DNA of 64,000 nt from Pseudomonas syringae (GCF_001698815.1 NZ_LGSI01000066.1:1-64000); one strand, 5' to 3'; positions 53,574-62,510 are shown, counted from the first letter of the stretch. Notes: generated from the sequence alone by a model not told the origin. Made by a program: numbers and translations.

Positions 53574-54413
53574 TTATTTTTTCGCCGCCTTGCGCCGCAC
53601 ATGCGTAGTGCCATCGGCCTCGGTGTTGAGGCTCAAGGGCAGGATGCTCGGCAGCAGGTTCAACAAGTCTTCGACGTTACGGTTATCGAACACGCCGCTG
53701 ATCGGCAGGCTGGCCAAGCTCGGGTCATCGAGCACAATAGACGGTTTGCGGTAGCGCTGGATTTGCCCCAGCGCCTCGGCCAGTGGCGTGCGGTCGAAAA
53801 TCAGCCGATTGTCCTTCCAGGCAATGGCGGCCTCGGTGTCGACGGCGAGCGGTGGTTGTAGCTGGTTTTGCCGCACATCGACTTGCTGCCCCGGCACCAG
53901 TTGCACGGTGCGCCCGGCATCGGCGGTGGTGCCCACGCTGACAGCGCCACGCACCAGCGTCACGCGCACGGCATCCTTGAGGTGGCTGACGCTGAACAGT
54001 GTGCCGAGGACGTTGATTTGGGTGGTGCCCGCGTCCACGCGGAACGGTCGGATTCTGGTCTTCGACACATCGAACAGCGCCTGACCGGACTCCAGTTGCA
54101 CATGCCGGGAACGCAGATGCCAGGCGACCGTGGCCCGGGAGTCGCTGTCCAGGGTCATGCGACTGCCATCGGCGAGATTCAATACCCGGCGCTCGCCGAC
54201 CACCGTATGGAACTGCTCGCTGTGATAGGCCGGATCGACCCAGGCCAGCCCCGCGCCGAGCATCACCAGCAACATCGCGGCACCCAGAGTTTTGCGCGGT
54301 TTGCGCGGCGTAGGTGTCGGCAACGGGAAGCGATTGCGCAAGTCTTCGCGATGGCGTGCGAGTGCTTCATCTTCACGGGACAGTGGCGTTTTTGGGGTGC
54401 GCGTGGGGCTCAC
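53574..54413 (-). CDS. fecR: FecR-type anti-sigma factor/sigma regulator
   Basis: A 279-residue single-pass regulator that carries the FecA signal to FecI. A membrane helix (about 44-60, LGAAMLLVMLGAGLAWV) is followed by the periplasmic FecR domain (about 70-170; GERRVLNLADGSRMTLDSDS) and a STN-interacting C-terminal part. The cytoplasmic N-terminus is only about 42 residues and lacks the usual tryptophan-rich DUF4880 segment. It starts with GTG in GTGA overlap with the fecI stop. Confidence 0.88.
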   Translation of the reverse strand: MSPTRTPKTPLSREDEALARHREDLRNRFPLPTPTPRKPRKTLGAAMLLVMLGAGLAWVDPAYHSEQFHTVVGERRVLNLADGSRMTLDSDSRATVAWHLRSRHVQLESGQALFDVSKTRIRPFRVDAGTTQINVLGTLFSVSHLKDAVRVTLVRGAVSVGTTADAGRTVQLVPGQQVDVRQNQLQPPLAVDTEAAIAWKDNRLIFDRTPLAEALGQIQRYRKPSIVLDDPSLASLPISGVFDNRNVEDLLNLLPSILPLSLNTEADGTTHVRRKAAKK

Positions 54414-54949
54414 TGGGCAAGCTCCGTGGCATGCAAATCAGTGCCATCAAGGTAGGCGCGGCAGGCGGCCAGGCCTAGGCGCAGATGCTTTTCAACGGTC
54501 TTCAAGGAAACGCCCATCTGCGCCGCCACTTCGGCCTGCGACAGTTCATGAATCTTGTGCATGACGAAGACAATCTGACAGCGCGGCGGCAATTGTGCGA
54601 TGGCCTGGGCCAGGCGCTCGAATTCCCGGGCGGCCTCATATTGACGCGGCGGCAGGGGCGCTTCGCACACTGGCTCGCTCAGGTCGGGCAGGGCGACGAC
54701 CCAGGCCTGGCGCCGGCGTTCGCTGCGATAGCGGCTGACCGCCTGGTCGTGGGAAATCTTGCGCAACAAGGCCAATGGCGTGCGCACATCCTCTCGTTCG
54801 CGTTTTTCCAGCAATTGCACGCAGACGTCATGCACCACTTCGCGGGCAAATCCCCGATCACCGAAACGTCGACGAACATGGTCGACCAGTTCGTCGTAGT
54901 GACGCACCAGGGTGCTGATCAGCGATGGCTTGGCTGGGTCGAACGACAT
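54410..54949 (-). CDS. fecI: FecI-type extracytoplasmic-function sigma factor
   Basis: A 179-residue ECF sigma factor. Region 2 (about 10-75; VHDVCVQLLEKRE) and region 4 (about 115-170; SQAEVAAQMGVSLKTVEKHL) are clear. It would direct transcription of fecA. The ATG at 54949 has AGGTCC upstream; the open frame to 55075 is not family-like. A Fur-box candidate lies 38-56 bases before the start. Confidence 0.9.
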   Translation of the reverse strand: MSFDPAKPSLISTLVRHYDELVDHVRRRFGDRGFAREVVHDVCVQLLEKREREDVRTPLALLRKISHDQAVSRYRSERRRQAWVVALPDLSEPVCEAPLPPRQYEAAREFERLAQAIAQLPPRCQIVFVMHKIHELSQAEVAAQMGVSLKTVEKHLRLGLAACRAYLDGTDLHATELAQ

Positions 54950-54986
54950 GATGGACCTGAGGCGATGCAGAGCGGCTGCAAATATA

Positions 54987-55005
54987 AATGAGAAATCTTT
55001 CCATT
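54987..55005 (-). promoter_or_regulatory. Fur-box candidate upstream of fecI
   Basis: AATGAGAAATCTTTCCATT matches 14 of 18 defined positions of the dyad AATGAGAATNATTCTCATT. It lies just upstream of fecI, the usual site for iron repression of fecIR. Confidence 0.55.
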
Positions 55006-55081
55006 CATAGCCTCGACAATGATCGCCTTCGGTCGAACGACTACAGGAGGAGGCGAGTAGCATCCGCCGCCCCAATGACGA

Positions 55082-55328
55082 TTACTTGCCGCCAATGCTT
55101 ACTAGTAGCGGCGCGATCTGGTCATCAGTCAGCGCCGCCTAGACTTCCATGTTCATAAGGTCGTTCCACTCCAGCCCCCATTGCTGAATCGCCACCAGAT
55201 CACTGCCTCTGCAATACCAAGCCCGCTCGAGCCGCCGACGGCGTGTCAGCGTCCCCGGCCTTGAGAAAACGCTTGATCGCGCGGTTACGATTTTCTGGGC
55301 TGATCGACCAACTCACGATGAATAACAT
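55082..55328 (-). pseudogene. Decayed DUF3303-type gene
   Basis: The minus strand begins at a good ribosome site (GAGGTGG) with MLFIVSWSISPENRNRAIKR, the start of DUF3303 proteins, and then runs into a stop after residue 42. The C-terminal half is found in another frame (DLVAIQQWGLEWNDLMNMEV), followed by an in-frame TAG where tyrosine is expected, then AALTDDQIAPLL to the end. About 20-25 residues in the middle are missing. Two independent lesions show the gene is dead. Confidence 0.7.
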
Positions 55329-55395
55329 TTGCCACCTCTTGCGACGGATTGGCACCTGTTTGTGGGGGCGGGACCACGGTGACGCGTGTGTTTTA

Positions 55396-56410
55396 CTACG
55401 GCATAACAGCGGTGCGCAGTTTGCGTACGACCGCTGATCCTCTTGGCTGGTCGTTTTCGAGGTTGGGGAGGGGGCTTGTATCAACGGCGAAACAGGGGCC
55501 GATGATGGTCACCGGTTTCCCATTGTTGCTGATGGCGCTGTCAGGGTTGGCGATCGGTTTCTTGTTTTCGCCCTCGTTGTCATCGTCACCTTTACAGCCG
55601 GTGCGGAAGGTCGGTAGCGCAGCGGAGTTCACATAGGTGACACCGTCCCAGCCAGGCAAGGGCGTAGGCATCAGCTGGAACTGACCGGGATGCTCGATAA
55701 TCCAACGCAGCAGCATGGAGTTGTCCTCGTGCTGGGTGTTATGGCAGCGCTCCATGTAGCTCCCGGCGAATTCACGGAAGTGGATTGCCATTTCTACATG
55801 CCCCCGAGCTTTCGTTACCTTCTCCGATCGATAGACGTCCTTACGCGGACCTTTTTCCCATTCCGGCGGCGCCTTGCCGTCGCTGCTAAGGATGATCCCT
55901 TCTTCAAAGTGCACGTGCACAGGATGGTTCCAGCCGTTCTTGATTTTCCACACTTCCAAGGTGCCGCCGCCGGAGAACCCGGCATCGGTCGGGCCGTTGG
56001 CCAATTGCGGGGCGGCGCTGATCCGTTGTGGATCCATATTGTAGCCAGGCCCGCCATCAGTCTTGATGGCCCACTGTTCTTCGTCGGTGCCGTCGGACCG
56101 GCCGAAATGAACTCGCGATGACGGGCCACCTCGAGCTTGGCTTGTGTGGCTGGATTGTCATGGTCGAGGGGCAGCGGGATCATGATTTTCCCAACCGGTT
56201 TGCCAGGCTTGGCCGGTCGCCGCGCATCGTTAAATCTGGTCCATCCTCCGAACGACACCAGCGTACAAGCGCCTACCATCGATCACTGTGCGCTATGACC
56301 GTGCCGTTATGCCCGCCGACAAACAGATCGCGCAACGCCTTCGGCCCGGAGTAGCTCAGCTGTCGCCTATAGACAAAATTGCGCCCATCTCGTCTACCGA
56401 CCAAGGCCAT
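55396..56410 (-). pseudogene. Multicopper-oxidase-like gene with two single-base frameshifts
   Basis: The gene begins at 56410 with a strong ribosome site (GAGAGGAG) and reads MALVGRRDGRNF, then LRDLFVGGHNGTV, to a stop near 56278. Its continuation is one frame over (GWTRFNDARRPAKPG, IPLPLDHDNPATQAKLEVAR) until about 56103. A third segment then runs to the end (DGTDEEQWAIKTDGG, WNHPVHVHFEEG, and the copper region). Each shift fits loss of one base from a short run (CC and TTTT). The final copper motif reads ERCHNTQHED where HCH is expected. No N-terminal cupredoxin domain is evident, so the gene may also be truncated. Confidence 0.7.
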
Positions 56411-57112
56411 GATCGAACTCCTCTCGAAGCCAAAACTTTTAAAACCTTCCCCACGTCATCCCGCCAAGAATGTTGAGTGTTATCAGGGATCAAGGCCCCT
56501 GCGACCTGTGAGGGTTGTCCACTGACGCGGGACTGGCGGCTCCTTACGACCGGGAGCTCGGGCATCTCATGATCTGGCCTCCTGAACACTTCCGAGGAAG
56601 TGGGCGGGTGGAGGCTGCACTGGCTGACGAGACCGGCGCCGCGAGATCCTGAGTCAGGTGAGGGCAGTGATGCGATGACAGGGGCATGCCTGACTGTCAG
56701 TCAGGTGCAGTCCATTCTCTGGGCTGCGGCACCATCATCTGCATCGCTGTTGCTGGTGATTTCGGTGTTTGTCACGCCGATTGTCACGAGGGGGAATGCC
56801 GCAAAGCCTTGTACGAGTTGGGCTGCAGCAGCGGTAGGAGCGCCCGTCTCTTTCCGGAAGAAAGAGACGGGCGCAGGTTGGCGCAGTGAAATGGCCAAGC
56901 GGATAGGTTGCTGCAGAGCAGCTATGAAAGGGGATGAGTTGCCGCAGTGGGCACACTGTTAAAAGTAGGCATCCATCACATCGCTGTGAGCGTGCGAGCC
57001 GCCGGACGCTAATCGCACTTTGGGAGAACCACCACGGTGTGGCGTAACCTTAAAGGTTCTGGCTACCTGGGTTGCTGTCAAAGACAGCGCTTTGCCCGAT
57101 CTTTTCTACGCC
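56411..57112. other. Gene-poor stretch
   Basis: No convincing gene is seen. An open frame on the plus strand at 56600-56962 lacks family features, and its end runs through the perfect stem-loop at 56840. The stretch is probably debris of the accessory region. Confidence 0.5.
56840..56874. repeat. Perfect 15-bp stem-loop
   Basis: GCGCCCGTCTCTTTC (56840-56854) and GAAAGAGACGGGCGC (56860-56874) form a perfect stem with a 5-base loop CGGAA. No T-run follows, and the sequence differs from the REP families elsewhere in the window. Confidence 0.8.
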
Positions 57113-57202
57113 TGTGGATAATTTGGGTCAAGGCTCGAATTTTCGGGAATTCTGCGGCTGTGGATGAAATTATCCACCGGTGGAAATCTATGGTTTTCCA
57201 CA
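57113..57202. other. Cluster of four DnaA-box-like sequences
   Basis: TGTGGATAA (57113-57121) is a perfect inverse DnaA box. TGTGGATGA (57159-57167), TTATCCACC (57170-57178) and TTTTCCACA (57194-57202) each differ by one base. The sequence around them is AT-rich. Such clusters mark replication origins of plasmids, phages and chromosomes. No replication gene is next to it. Confidence 0.5.
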
Positions 57203-57236
57203 GACAATTTGCGTGGGCTTTAGATTTTTTAAATGA

Positions 57237-57281
57237 GGTCCATCCAAGCAGGGCGGCTTTGCAGCCCCGCTTGGATGGACC
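57237..57281. terminator. Strong hairpin downstream of the integrase gene
   Basis: GGTCCATCCAAGC (57237-57249) pairs perfectly with GCTTGGATGGACC (57269-57281), with an inner GGGC/GCCC extension. It lies 36 bases past the integrase stop on the minus strand. A T-tract is weak, so termination is only one reading; it could also be a recombination or regulatory structure. Confidence 0.5.
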
Positions 57282-57316
57282 CGCGTGGAAGGGCGGACAA
57301 CGGTGATCTCACAGGC

Positions 57317-58645
57317 TTACCCACGTTTGGATGCGCCACGGCTATTTTGTAGGGCCGTGATGTTGTCGCCGACTGGGTGAGCGAATTCGTGGGGTGTCAC
57401 ATGCCCATGGCGGTTGGCGTCGATGTAGTTGCTCCACCACGCCATGATCAGCCTGCGCTGCTCCAGAAATTCAGCTTTGTGGATATACGCGGCGCGCACG
57501 CGGTTGCGTTCCTTGTGGCTCATTTGTCTTTCGATGGCTGCGTCGGTCCATAACCCGGACTCCAGTAGGGCGCTACAGGCCATGGTCCTGAAGCCGTGGC
57601 CGCACACGTCCTTGCTGGTGTCATAGCCGACGTTGCGGAGCATGGTGTTCACCGTGTTCTCGGACATGGGCTTCCAGTACTTGTGGTCGCCCGGTAGCAC
57701 CAACTCTGAAAAGCGACTGAGGCTGCGCAGGCGCTCCAGTATTTCGATGACCTGCGGCGATAGCGGAACCATTTGAATGTCGCCGTTCATCTTGGTCCCA
57801 CGTGTGGAGTTGCGTACCCCTTCAATCGGTGCGCGCGTGTCGGGGATTTCCCACATGGCACGTTGGAAATCGAACTCACTCCATCGTGCGAAGCGCAGTT
57901 CGCTGGAGCGGACGAATACGTGCAGCGTCAACAGGACGGCAAGGCGCGTCAGCTCGCGGCCGTTGTAGTTGTCGATACGGTGTAGCAGTTCGGGTAGGCG
58001 GTTGAGGGAAAGGGCCGGGCGATGGACTGTGCGCGGCGCGTGGATCGAGCCTGCCAGATCCAGCGCGGGATTCATGGTGATCTGCCGAGCCCTTTTGGCC
58101 CCGCGCATGATGGTGGATAAGTAGTTCTGTACCCTTAACGCCACATCCATAGTGCCGCGTTCCTTGATGCGCTGGGTGATCTCTAGCAGGTCGTGGGTAT
58201 CGAGTTCGGCGATGGGCCGTTGGCCGATCAGCGGGAAGACGTGGGTACGCAGTCGGCTCATCACGGTTTTTGCGTGTCCTTCGGTCCAGCGACGGGACAT
58301 GTCGGCGTGCCACTCCAGAGCAACGGTTTCGAAAAGCAGTGCCGCCCGCTGGGCTACGATCTTGGCCTTCTTCTTTTCTTCCATTGGGTCGAGGTTGTCG
58401 AGCAGCAACGCCTTGGCTTCGTCTCGCTTACGTCGTGCGACGGAAAGGGTAACGATGGGGTAATTGCCGATGATGAGCGTGCCTTCCTTGCCGCTGGGCT
58501 TGGTGTACTTCAAGCGCCAGGTCTTCACGCCATTGGGTTTGACGAAAAGGTACATGCCGCCGCCGTCGAACAGTTTGTAGGCGCGTTCGCGGGTTTTGGC
58601 CGTGCGGCATTGCAGGTCGCTGAGGGGGATCGCTAGACGTGGCAT
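57317..58645 (-). CDS. Tyrosine-type site-specific integrase (P4-like)
   Basis: A 442-residue recombinase. The N-terminal DUF4102 arm-binding domain (about 1-95; DGGGMYLFVKPNGVKTWRL) is followed by the core-binding and catalytic domains. Catalytic residues are the arginine in VRSSELRFARWSEF, HGFR (HGFRTMACSAL) and the tyrosine in RAAYIHKAEF. The start at 58645 (MPRLAIPL) gives the usual P4-family N-terminus. It is oriented with its start facing tRNA-Thr 165 bases away, the standard layout for islands integrated at a tRNA 3' end. Confidence 0.92.
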   Translation of the reverse strand: MPRLAIPLSDLQCRTAKTRERAYKLFDGGGMYLFVKPNGVKTWRLKYTKPSGKEGTLIIGNYPIVTLSVARRKRDEAKALLLDNLDPMEEKKKAKIVAQRAALLFETVALEWHADMSRRWTEGHAKTVMSRLRTHVFPLIGQRPIAELDTHDLLEITQRIKERGTMDVALRVQNYLSTIMRGAKRARQITMNPALDLAGSIHAPRTVHRPALSLNRLPELLHRIDNYNGRELTRLAVLLTLHVFVRSSELRFARWSEFDFQRAMWEIPDTRAPIEGVRNSTRGTKMNGDIQMVPLSPQVIEILERLRSLSRFSELVLPGDHKYWKPMSENTVNTMLRNVGYDTSKDVCGHGFRTMACSALLESGLWTDAAIERQMSHKERNRVRAAYIHKAEFLEQRRLIMAWWSNYIDANRHGHVTPHEFAHPVGDNITALQNSRGASKRG

Positions 58646-58740
58646 AGGGGTACGCGCTCCTGACCGGGAAATCGCAGTACCCCTAACATACTCTCGGGGA
58701 AGGGGGATTTTGTTGGATCCCGACAGAGGGTCCTGGAACG

Positions 58741-58766
58741 AAAAAACCCGCCAAAGGGCGGGTTTT
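58741..58766 (-). terminator. Terminator of the tRNA-Thr transcript
   Basis: ACCCGCC pairs with GGCGGGT around a short loop; on the minus strand it is followed by TTTTTT (AAAAAA at 58741-58746 on plus). Confidence 0.8.
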
Positions 58767-58809
58767 CGGGGCTTCCAGAGCATTCGGTGGAATGCAATGG
58801 AGCCTAATG

Positions 58810-58885
<76 letters not shown>

Positions 58886-59060
58886 ATGATGGGCGCAGAG
58901 TATATAGAGGTTTTCGGGCGTGTAAAGTCTAGCTGCCTGATTCGGTTGAAAAATATTTTCCTACGGGGTTTTTGTGCGCTGTGTAGCGCGGTTGCGTTGT
59001 GTGCGGGTTTCGCTGGGGAAAGCTTGTTAAGATGGCCCGTCGCCATGGATTGCAAGCTGA

Positions 59061-59993
59061 ATGCCCAAAACACGTACGTATTACGACGAGCTCAATGTCG
59101 CCCGGGATGCTTCTGCGGAGGAGATCAAGCTCGCCTTCAGGAAGCTCGCGCAGCAGCTGCATCCGGATCGAAATCCGGCGGTCAATGCGTCGGATCTGAT
59201 GGCGTTGCTCAATGCGGCGCATGATGTGTTGGCGGACCCGGCCAAGCGTGCGGAGTACGACGCGACCCTGATTCGTCAGGCGCAGGCGGGCAGGGCGCCG
59301 GTTGCTCCGTCGGCCGCCGCCAGACCTAAACCTTCGCGCCCAGCGGCGCAGGCTAGAACTTCCAGGCCGCTTCGACGTGGCAGCCGTTGGCGTTGGGCGG
59401 CGCTGTTTATCGTGTTTTGTGCAGGCGGTGCGTGGATGGGTTATGACCCGGATGCGGGCAAGTCTTTCGTGCCGCCGCCGGTCATCGAAGCGGTTGCGGC
59501 TGTCGCGCTGGTCGAGTCCAGGCCTGAGGCGGTAGTTGTGCCGATTGGTACTCCGATCAAGTTGGTCGACCCGGCCCAGCCGCAATGCATCGCGCCGCCG
59601 GTTGATCCGCTGGGCGCGCCATGGCCGGTTGCTGCCGGATATATCAGCGGCATGCCGGTGATTCGGGATGGCGGATGGTCGGAAATTACCGTGGATAACA
59701 GCGCGGGCGATGAGCCGGTGTACGCCAAGGTTACCGATGCCGGCGGGCGTCACGCTTATCGACATGCGTTTGTTCCGGCGCACGGCTCTTTCACGTTTGC
59801 GCGCATGGACGTCGGTTATTACCTGTTGAAGTACAGGATGCTCGACACCGGTTGTGCGTATGCGTCCAGTCGAATTCGCCTGGAGGAAACGGCGGTGAGT
59901 AATCGGGTCAAGTCGACGGTGTACAAACTGACGCTGCGCAAATTGGAGAACCGCAATTCGCAGTTTTCCAATGTACGCAGTGATGAGTTTTGA
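59061..59993 (+). CDS. J-domain membrane protein (DnaJ-like)
   Basis: A 310-residue protein. The N-terminal J domain (1-70) has HPD at residues 34-36 and would stimulate an Hsp70 ATPase. A proline/alanine/arginine-rich linker (about 75-108) leads to one transmembrane helix (about 110-127). The C-terminal half (about 130-310) is an unrecognised extracytoplasmic domain. With this topology the J domain is cytoplasmic. Such membrane J proteins are unusual and of unknown client. The stop is followed by a REP cluster. Confidence 0.8.
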   Translation: MPKTRTYYDELNVARDASAEEIKLAFRKLAQQLHPDRNPAVNASDLMALLNAAHDVLADPAKRAEYDATLIRQAQAGRAPVAPSAAARPKPSRPAAQARTSRPLRRGSRWRWAALFIVFCAGGAWMGYDPDAGKSFVPPPVIEAVAAVALVESRPEAVVVPIGTPIKLVDPAQPQCIAPPVDPLGAPWPVAAGYISGMPVIRDGGWSEITVDNSAGDEPVYAKVTDAGGRHAYRHAFVPAHGSFTFARMDVGYYLLKYRMLDTGCAYASSRIRLEETAVSNRVKSTVYKLTLRKLENRNSQFSNVRSDEF

Positions 59994-60018
59994 GGTCTGG
60001 TTGCCGTGGTGCAGGGCT

Positions 60019-60174
60019 TTTCGCGAGCAAGCTCGCTCCCACATGGGCTGCTCAGGTCATGCTTAATCGGTAGGACCGGCCGGGGTGGCGCTCCACCTTG
60101 TCCGGGAAGGCGTCTGCCGAGCAGATCTTCAGCGTTTGCACCGGCCTCTTCGGGGACAAATCCCCTCCTACCGA
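60019..60174. repeat. REP cluster between the J-protein and dps genes
   Basis: GCGAGCAAGCTCGCTCCCAC at 60023 is a single unit. A facing pair follows, GGTAGGACCGGCCGGGG near 60069 and GGGACAAATCCCCTCCTACC ending near 60172. Confidence 0.75.
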
Positions 60175-60224
60175 GTTGTGTTTGGCGCGGTAAGAGTCCT
60201 CCTGCCGTTAGTGTTGCGTGATAC

Positions 60225-60743
60225 TCAAGAAGTACGACCCGACTCAAACAGGAACCAGATGCGGCGTTCGGCTTCGTCGATCCAGTTTTCCAGCAGGCTG
60301 GCGGTGGCGACGTCGTTGTGTTCGTCGCACAGCGCGTGGGTTTCGCGCATGTAGTTGGCCAGTTGCATGTTGTCTTCGCGCAGTTCGGCGAGCATGTCGG
60401 CCGGCGTGACGAAATCGGCGTCGTTGTCGGTGATGCGTTGCAGGCGTTTGATGTGGCCGGTTGAGCGTAGGGTCGTGCCACCCAGCTTGCGCACGCGTTC
60501 GGCGATGGCGTCGGTGGTGGCGAAGATCTGGTCAGCCTGATCGTCGAGCAGCAAGTGGTAGTCGCGGAAATACGGGCCGGACATGTGCCAGTGGAAGTTC
60601 TTGGTCTTCATGTAGATGCCGAACGTGTCGGCCAGCAGGGCGTTGAGTTCGCCGGACAAATCGCGACGGGCATCTTCGCCCAGGCTGTTCGGGGTGTGCA
60701 GGTCGGCCTTGCGGTGGTCTTTGGCGGCTTCGAGATTCTTCAT
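60225..60743 (-). CDS. Dps-family ferritin-like protein (DNA starvation/stress)
   Basis: A 172-residue protein that would form a 12-mer shell, oxidise Fe(II) and protect DNA. The ferroxidase site residues are in FHWHMSGPYFRDYHLLLDDQ (about 50-70). The lysine-rich N-terminus (KNLEAAKDHRKADLH) may contact DNA. Length and start are normal. Confidence 0.92.
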   Translation of the reverse strand: MKNLEAAKDHRKADLHTPNSLGEDARRDLSGELNALLADTFGIYMKTKNFHWHMSGPYFRDYHLLLDDQADQIFATTDAIAERVRKLGGTTLRSTGHIKRLQRITDNDADFVTPADMLAELREDNMQLANYMRETHALCDEHNDVATASLLENWIDEAERRIWFLFESGRTS

Positions 60744-61159
60744 GGACGTTTCCTTCCTGATTGATCAATAGACGGAACGGGATGGCAAAAAAGGTCGCGC
60801 AGACTGCGTGCAGGCACCTGAAGCGGGCCTGGCAAGGCGAACCTTATCCTGGGACGAATACGCCTGTTTGGGCAATGCCAATGTGACGGATGTCAGTGTT
60901 TGGCATTCCAACAGCCCCGGCTGCGGCTTTCTTTACTGCGCGTGCTCAAATCTTATGCACAGGCTCTGAACCACGCGAACCAATTTGGCAGATGTTTCTG
61001 GAACCGTTCTCATTTCTCGGGAAACCGCTGTTTACAGGGGCTTTGAGCAACGTCAAAAAAATCAGCGCACGAATTAAATAGCTAGCGAGCTAAGTTTTTG
61101 GGGCACTCTGCCTATTTTCATCAACAGAGTTATCCACAGGTTTTGGTGCTTTTGGGCGA
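60744..61159. other. 416-bp gap
   Basis: No supported gene. A 63-codon frame at 60890 has no ribosome site or family character. A single consensus DnaA box (TTATCCACA, 61130-61138) occurs near the methyltransferase stop. The dps promoter must lie at its left end. Confidence 0.5.
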
Positions 61160-62377
61160 TCAGCCAAGTTGGGCGATCAATAGCAGATTGCGTGGGGTTA
61201 GATGGCTGTCACAGAAGGTCCCGACGCGAACGTTGTAGTGGCGTTCCTGTAGATACAGCGCCCGGTCCAGCACCAGCCAAAGCTCCAGCGGGCGACGGAA
61301 CAGGTTGCGCACCAGCTCCAGATTGCGCACTTGCGCCAGACGTTCCCAGCCAGCGGCCTCCAGCGCCGACCAGTCCTGCTCGGGAATCGGCGGCAGATCC
61401 TTCAAGGCTCCCAGGTCGCGACAGTAGTCGGCGAAAGGTTTGTCCAGCCAGGCAACCGGCAGCGAAGGCGTGGGTAGGTAGTCGTCGGTAGCGCGCAACT
61501 GGCGCTGCAGCAGGTCGAAGGCCAGGCGGCGCGCCATCGAGGTGTCGCGCTGACGCCGCACACGAGCGCCAGCGGTGACGGTTTCGCTGAGGGGCAAGCC
61601 CAGATCGTCCCTGGACAGTTTCAGTGCGGAGGCCTGGGCTTCGATGGACAGAGGTTGATACTGCTCGGCGTCGATGCGGTTGTAGCAGCAGGGTGCGATA
61701 GCCACTTGCGCGCAGCGGACCCGGGTGGCGATGCGCATCAGTTGCACATGCAAGTCGCCGCAGGCGTGCAGGGCGACCGGAGTGTGATGGGCTTGCAAGC
61801 GACGCCAGGCATCGTCGGCCATGACGTCTTGCTGCACATGTGTGGCGTTGATGTTCAATCGGTCGCTGAGCTGATGCCCGGCCTGCACCAGTTTCGGATC
61901 ACGCTCCAGGCAGGTCAGCGACTGGTCTTGATGGGTCAGGCGGCGCCCGAGATGGCCTTTGCCCGCGCACCAGTCCAGCCAGTGTTCGGGTGTCCTGGTG
62001 AATTCCAGGCAACTGGCGAAGGCTTCGATCTGCTGCCATTTTCGCCCCGGCACATCCACGCTCATGCGCGACGCCACAGGCGTCAGATTGAATGCAGGAA
62101 GCGCCGCAATACTGCTCAATTCAACGGCTTCGGCGGCCAGTTGTGGAAAAGGAAACGGTGCGTCGAGTTGTTCGGGACGGTTATGCGCGACCTCGGCTTC
62201 ACTCAGCGAGCGTTGCCGCAGCCAGCCGGCCAGCTCCGGATAGCGACTTTCCCACGGCAGTTGCAGATGGGTAAACGGCCGGGGGCGCCATAGCGATTGA
62301 TAGGCGAACAGGAAGCTGTCCAGCGCGCGAAAGCGGCTGCGCAGGTGTTCGTCTTGTGCAACGGGGTCGTGGGCCAT
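61160..62377 (-). CDS. SAM-dependent methyltransferase (METTL25-like group)
   Basis: A 405-residue soluble protein. The SAM-binding motif I is WLDWCAGKGHLGRRL (about 138-152), followed by LTCLERDPKLVQ and HACGDLHVQLM, with a cysteine pair in IAPCCYNRI typical of the METTL25/RRNAD group. The substrate is unknown. It stands alone between gaps; ribosome site not obvious. Confidence 0.8.
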   Translation of the reverse strand: MAHDPVAQDEHLRSRFRALDSFLFAYQSLWRPRPFTHLQLPWESRYPELAGWLRQRSLSEAEVAHNRPEQLDAPFPFPQLAAEAVELSSIAALPAFNLTPVASRMSVDVPGRKWQQIEAFASCLEFTRTPEHWLDWCAGKGHLGRRLTHQDQSLTCLERDPKLVQAGHQLSDRLNINATHVQQDVMADDAWRRLQAHHTPVALHACGDLHVQLMRIATRVRCAQVAIAPCCYNRIDAEQYQPLSIEAQASALKLSRDDLGLPLSETVTAGARVRRQRDTSMARRLAFDLLQRQLRATDDYLPTPSLPVAWLDKPFADYCRDLGALKDLPPIPEQDWSALEAAGWERLAQVRNLELVRNLFRRPLELWLVLDRALYLQERHYNVRVGTFCDSHLTPRNLLLIAQLG

Positions 62378-62510
62378 GGTCGGCTGCTGTCTGGGTGCGA
62401 AAAAGGCTGGTCGGGAAACCAGCCCTCTTCATAGCAGCACGTTTGGTGCGCGTCTAGGCAAAATGCAGGGGCGACCGGCGATTAATACCGACGATCGCGA
62501 CACAATCGGC

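Noticed and set aside
51929-53608. Long open frame on the plus strand opposite fecA
   Set aside because: It is a mirror of the high-GC codon pattern of fecA. It has no family features, and the same effect is seen opposite zwf, oprB, hexR and the RND gene (for example 5217-6983 and 8367-10136 on minus).
56600-56962. 120-codon frame in the gene-poor stretch
   Set aside because: No family, weak start, and it runs through a perfect 15-bp stem-loop, which is unlikely in coding sequence.
60890-61081. 63-codon frame between dps and the methyltransferase
   Set aside because: No ribosome site and no recognisable features.
61130-61138. Single perfect DnaA box TTATCCACA
   Set aside because: One isolated box is expected by chance in a window of this size; no cluster or origin features.
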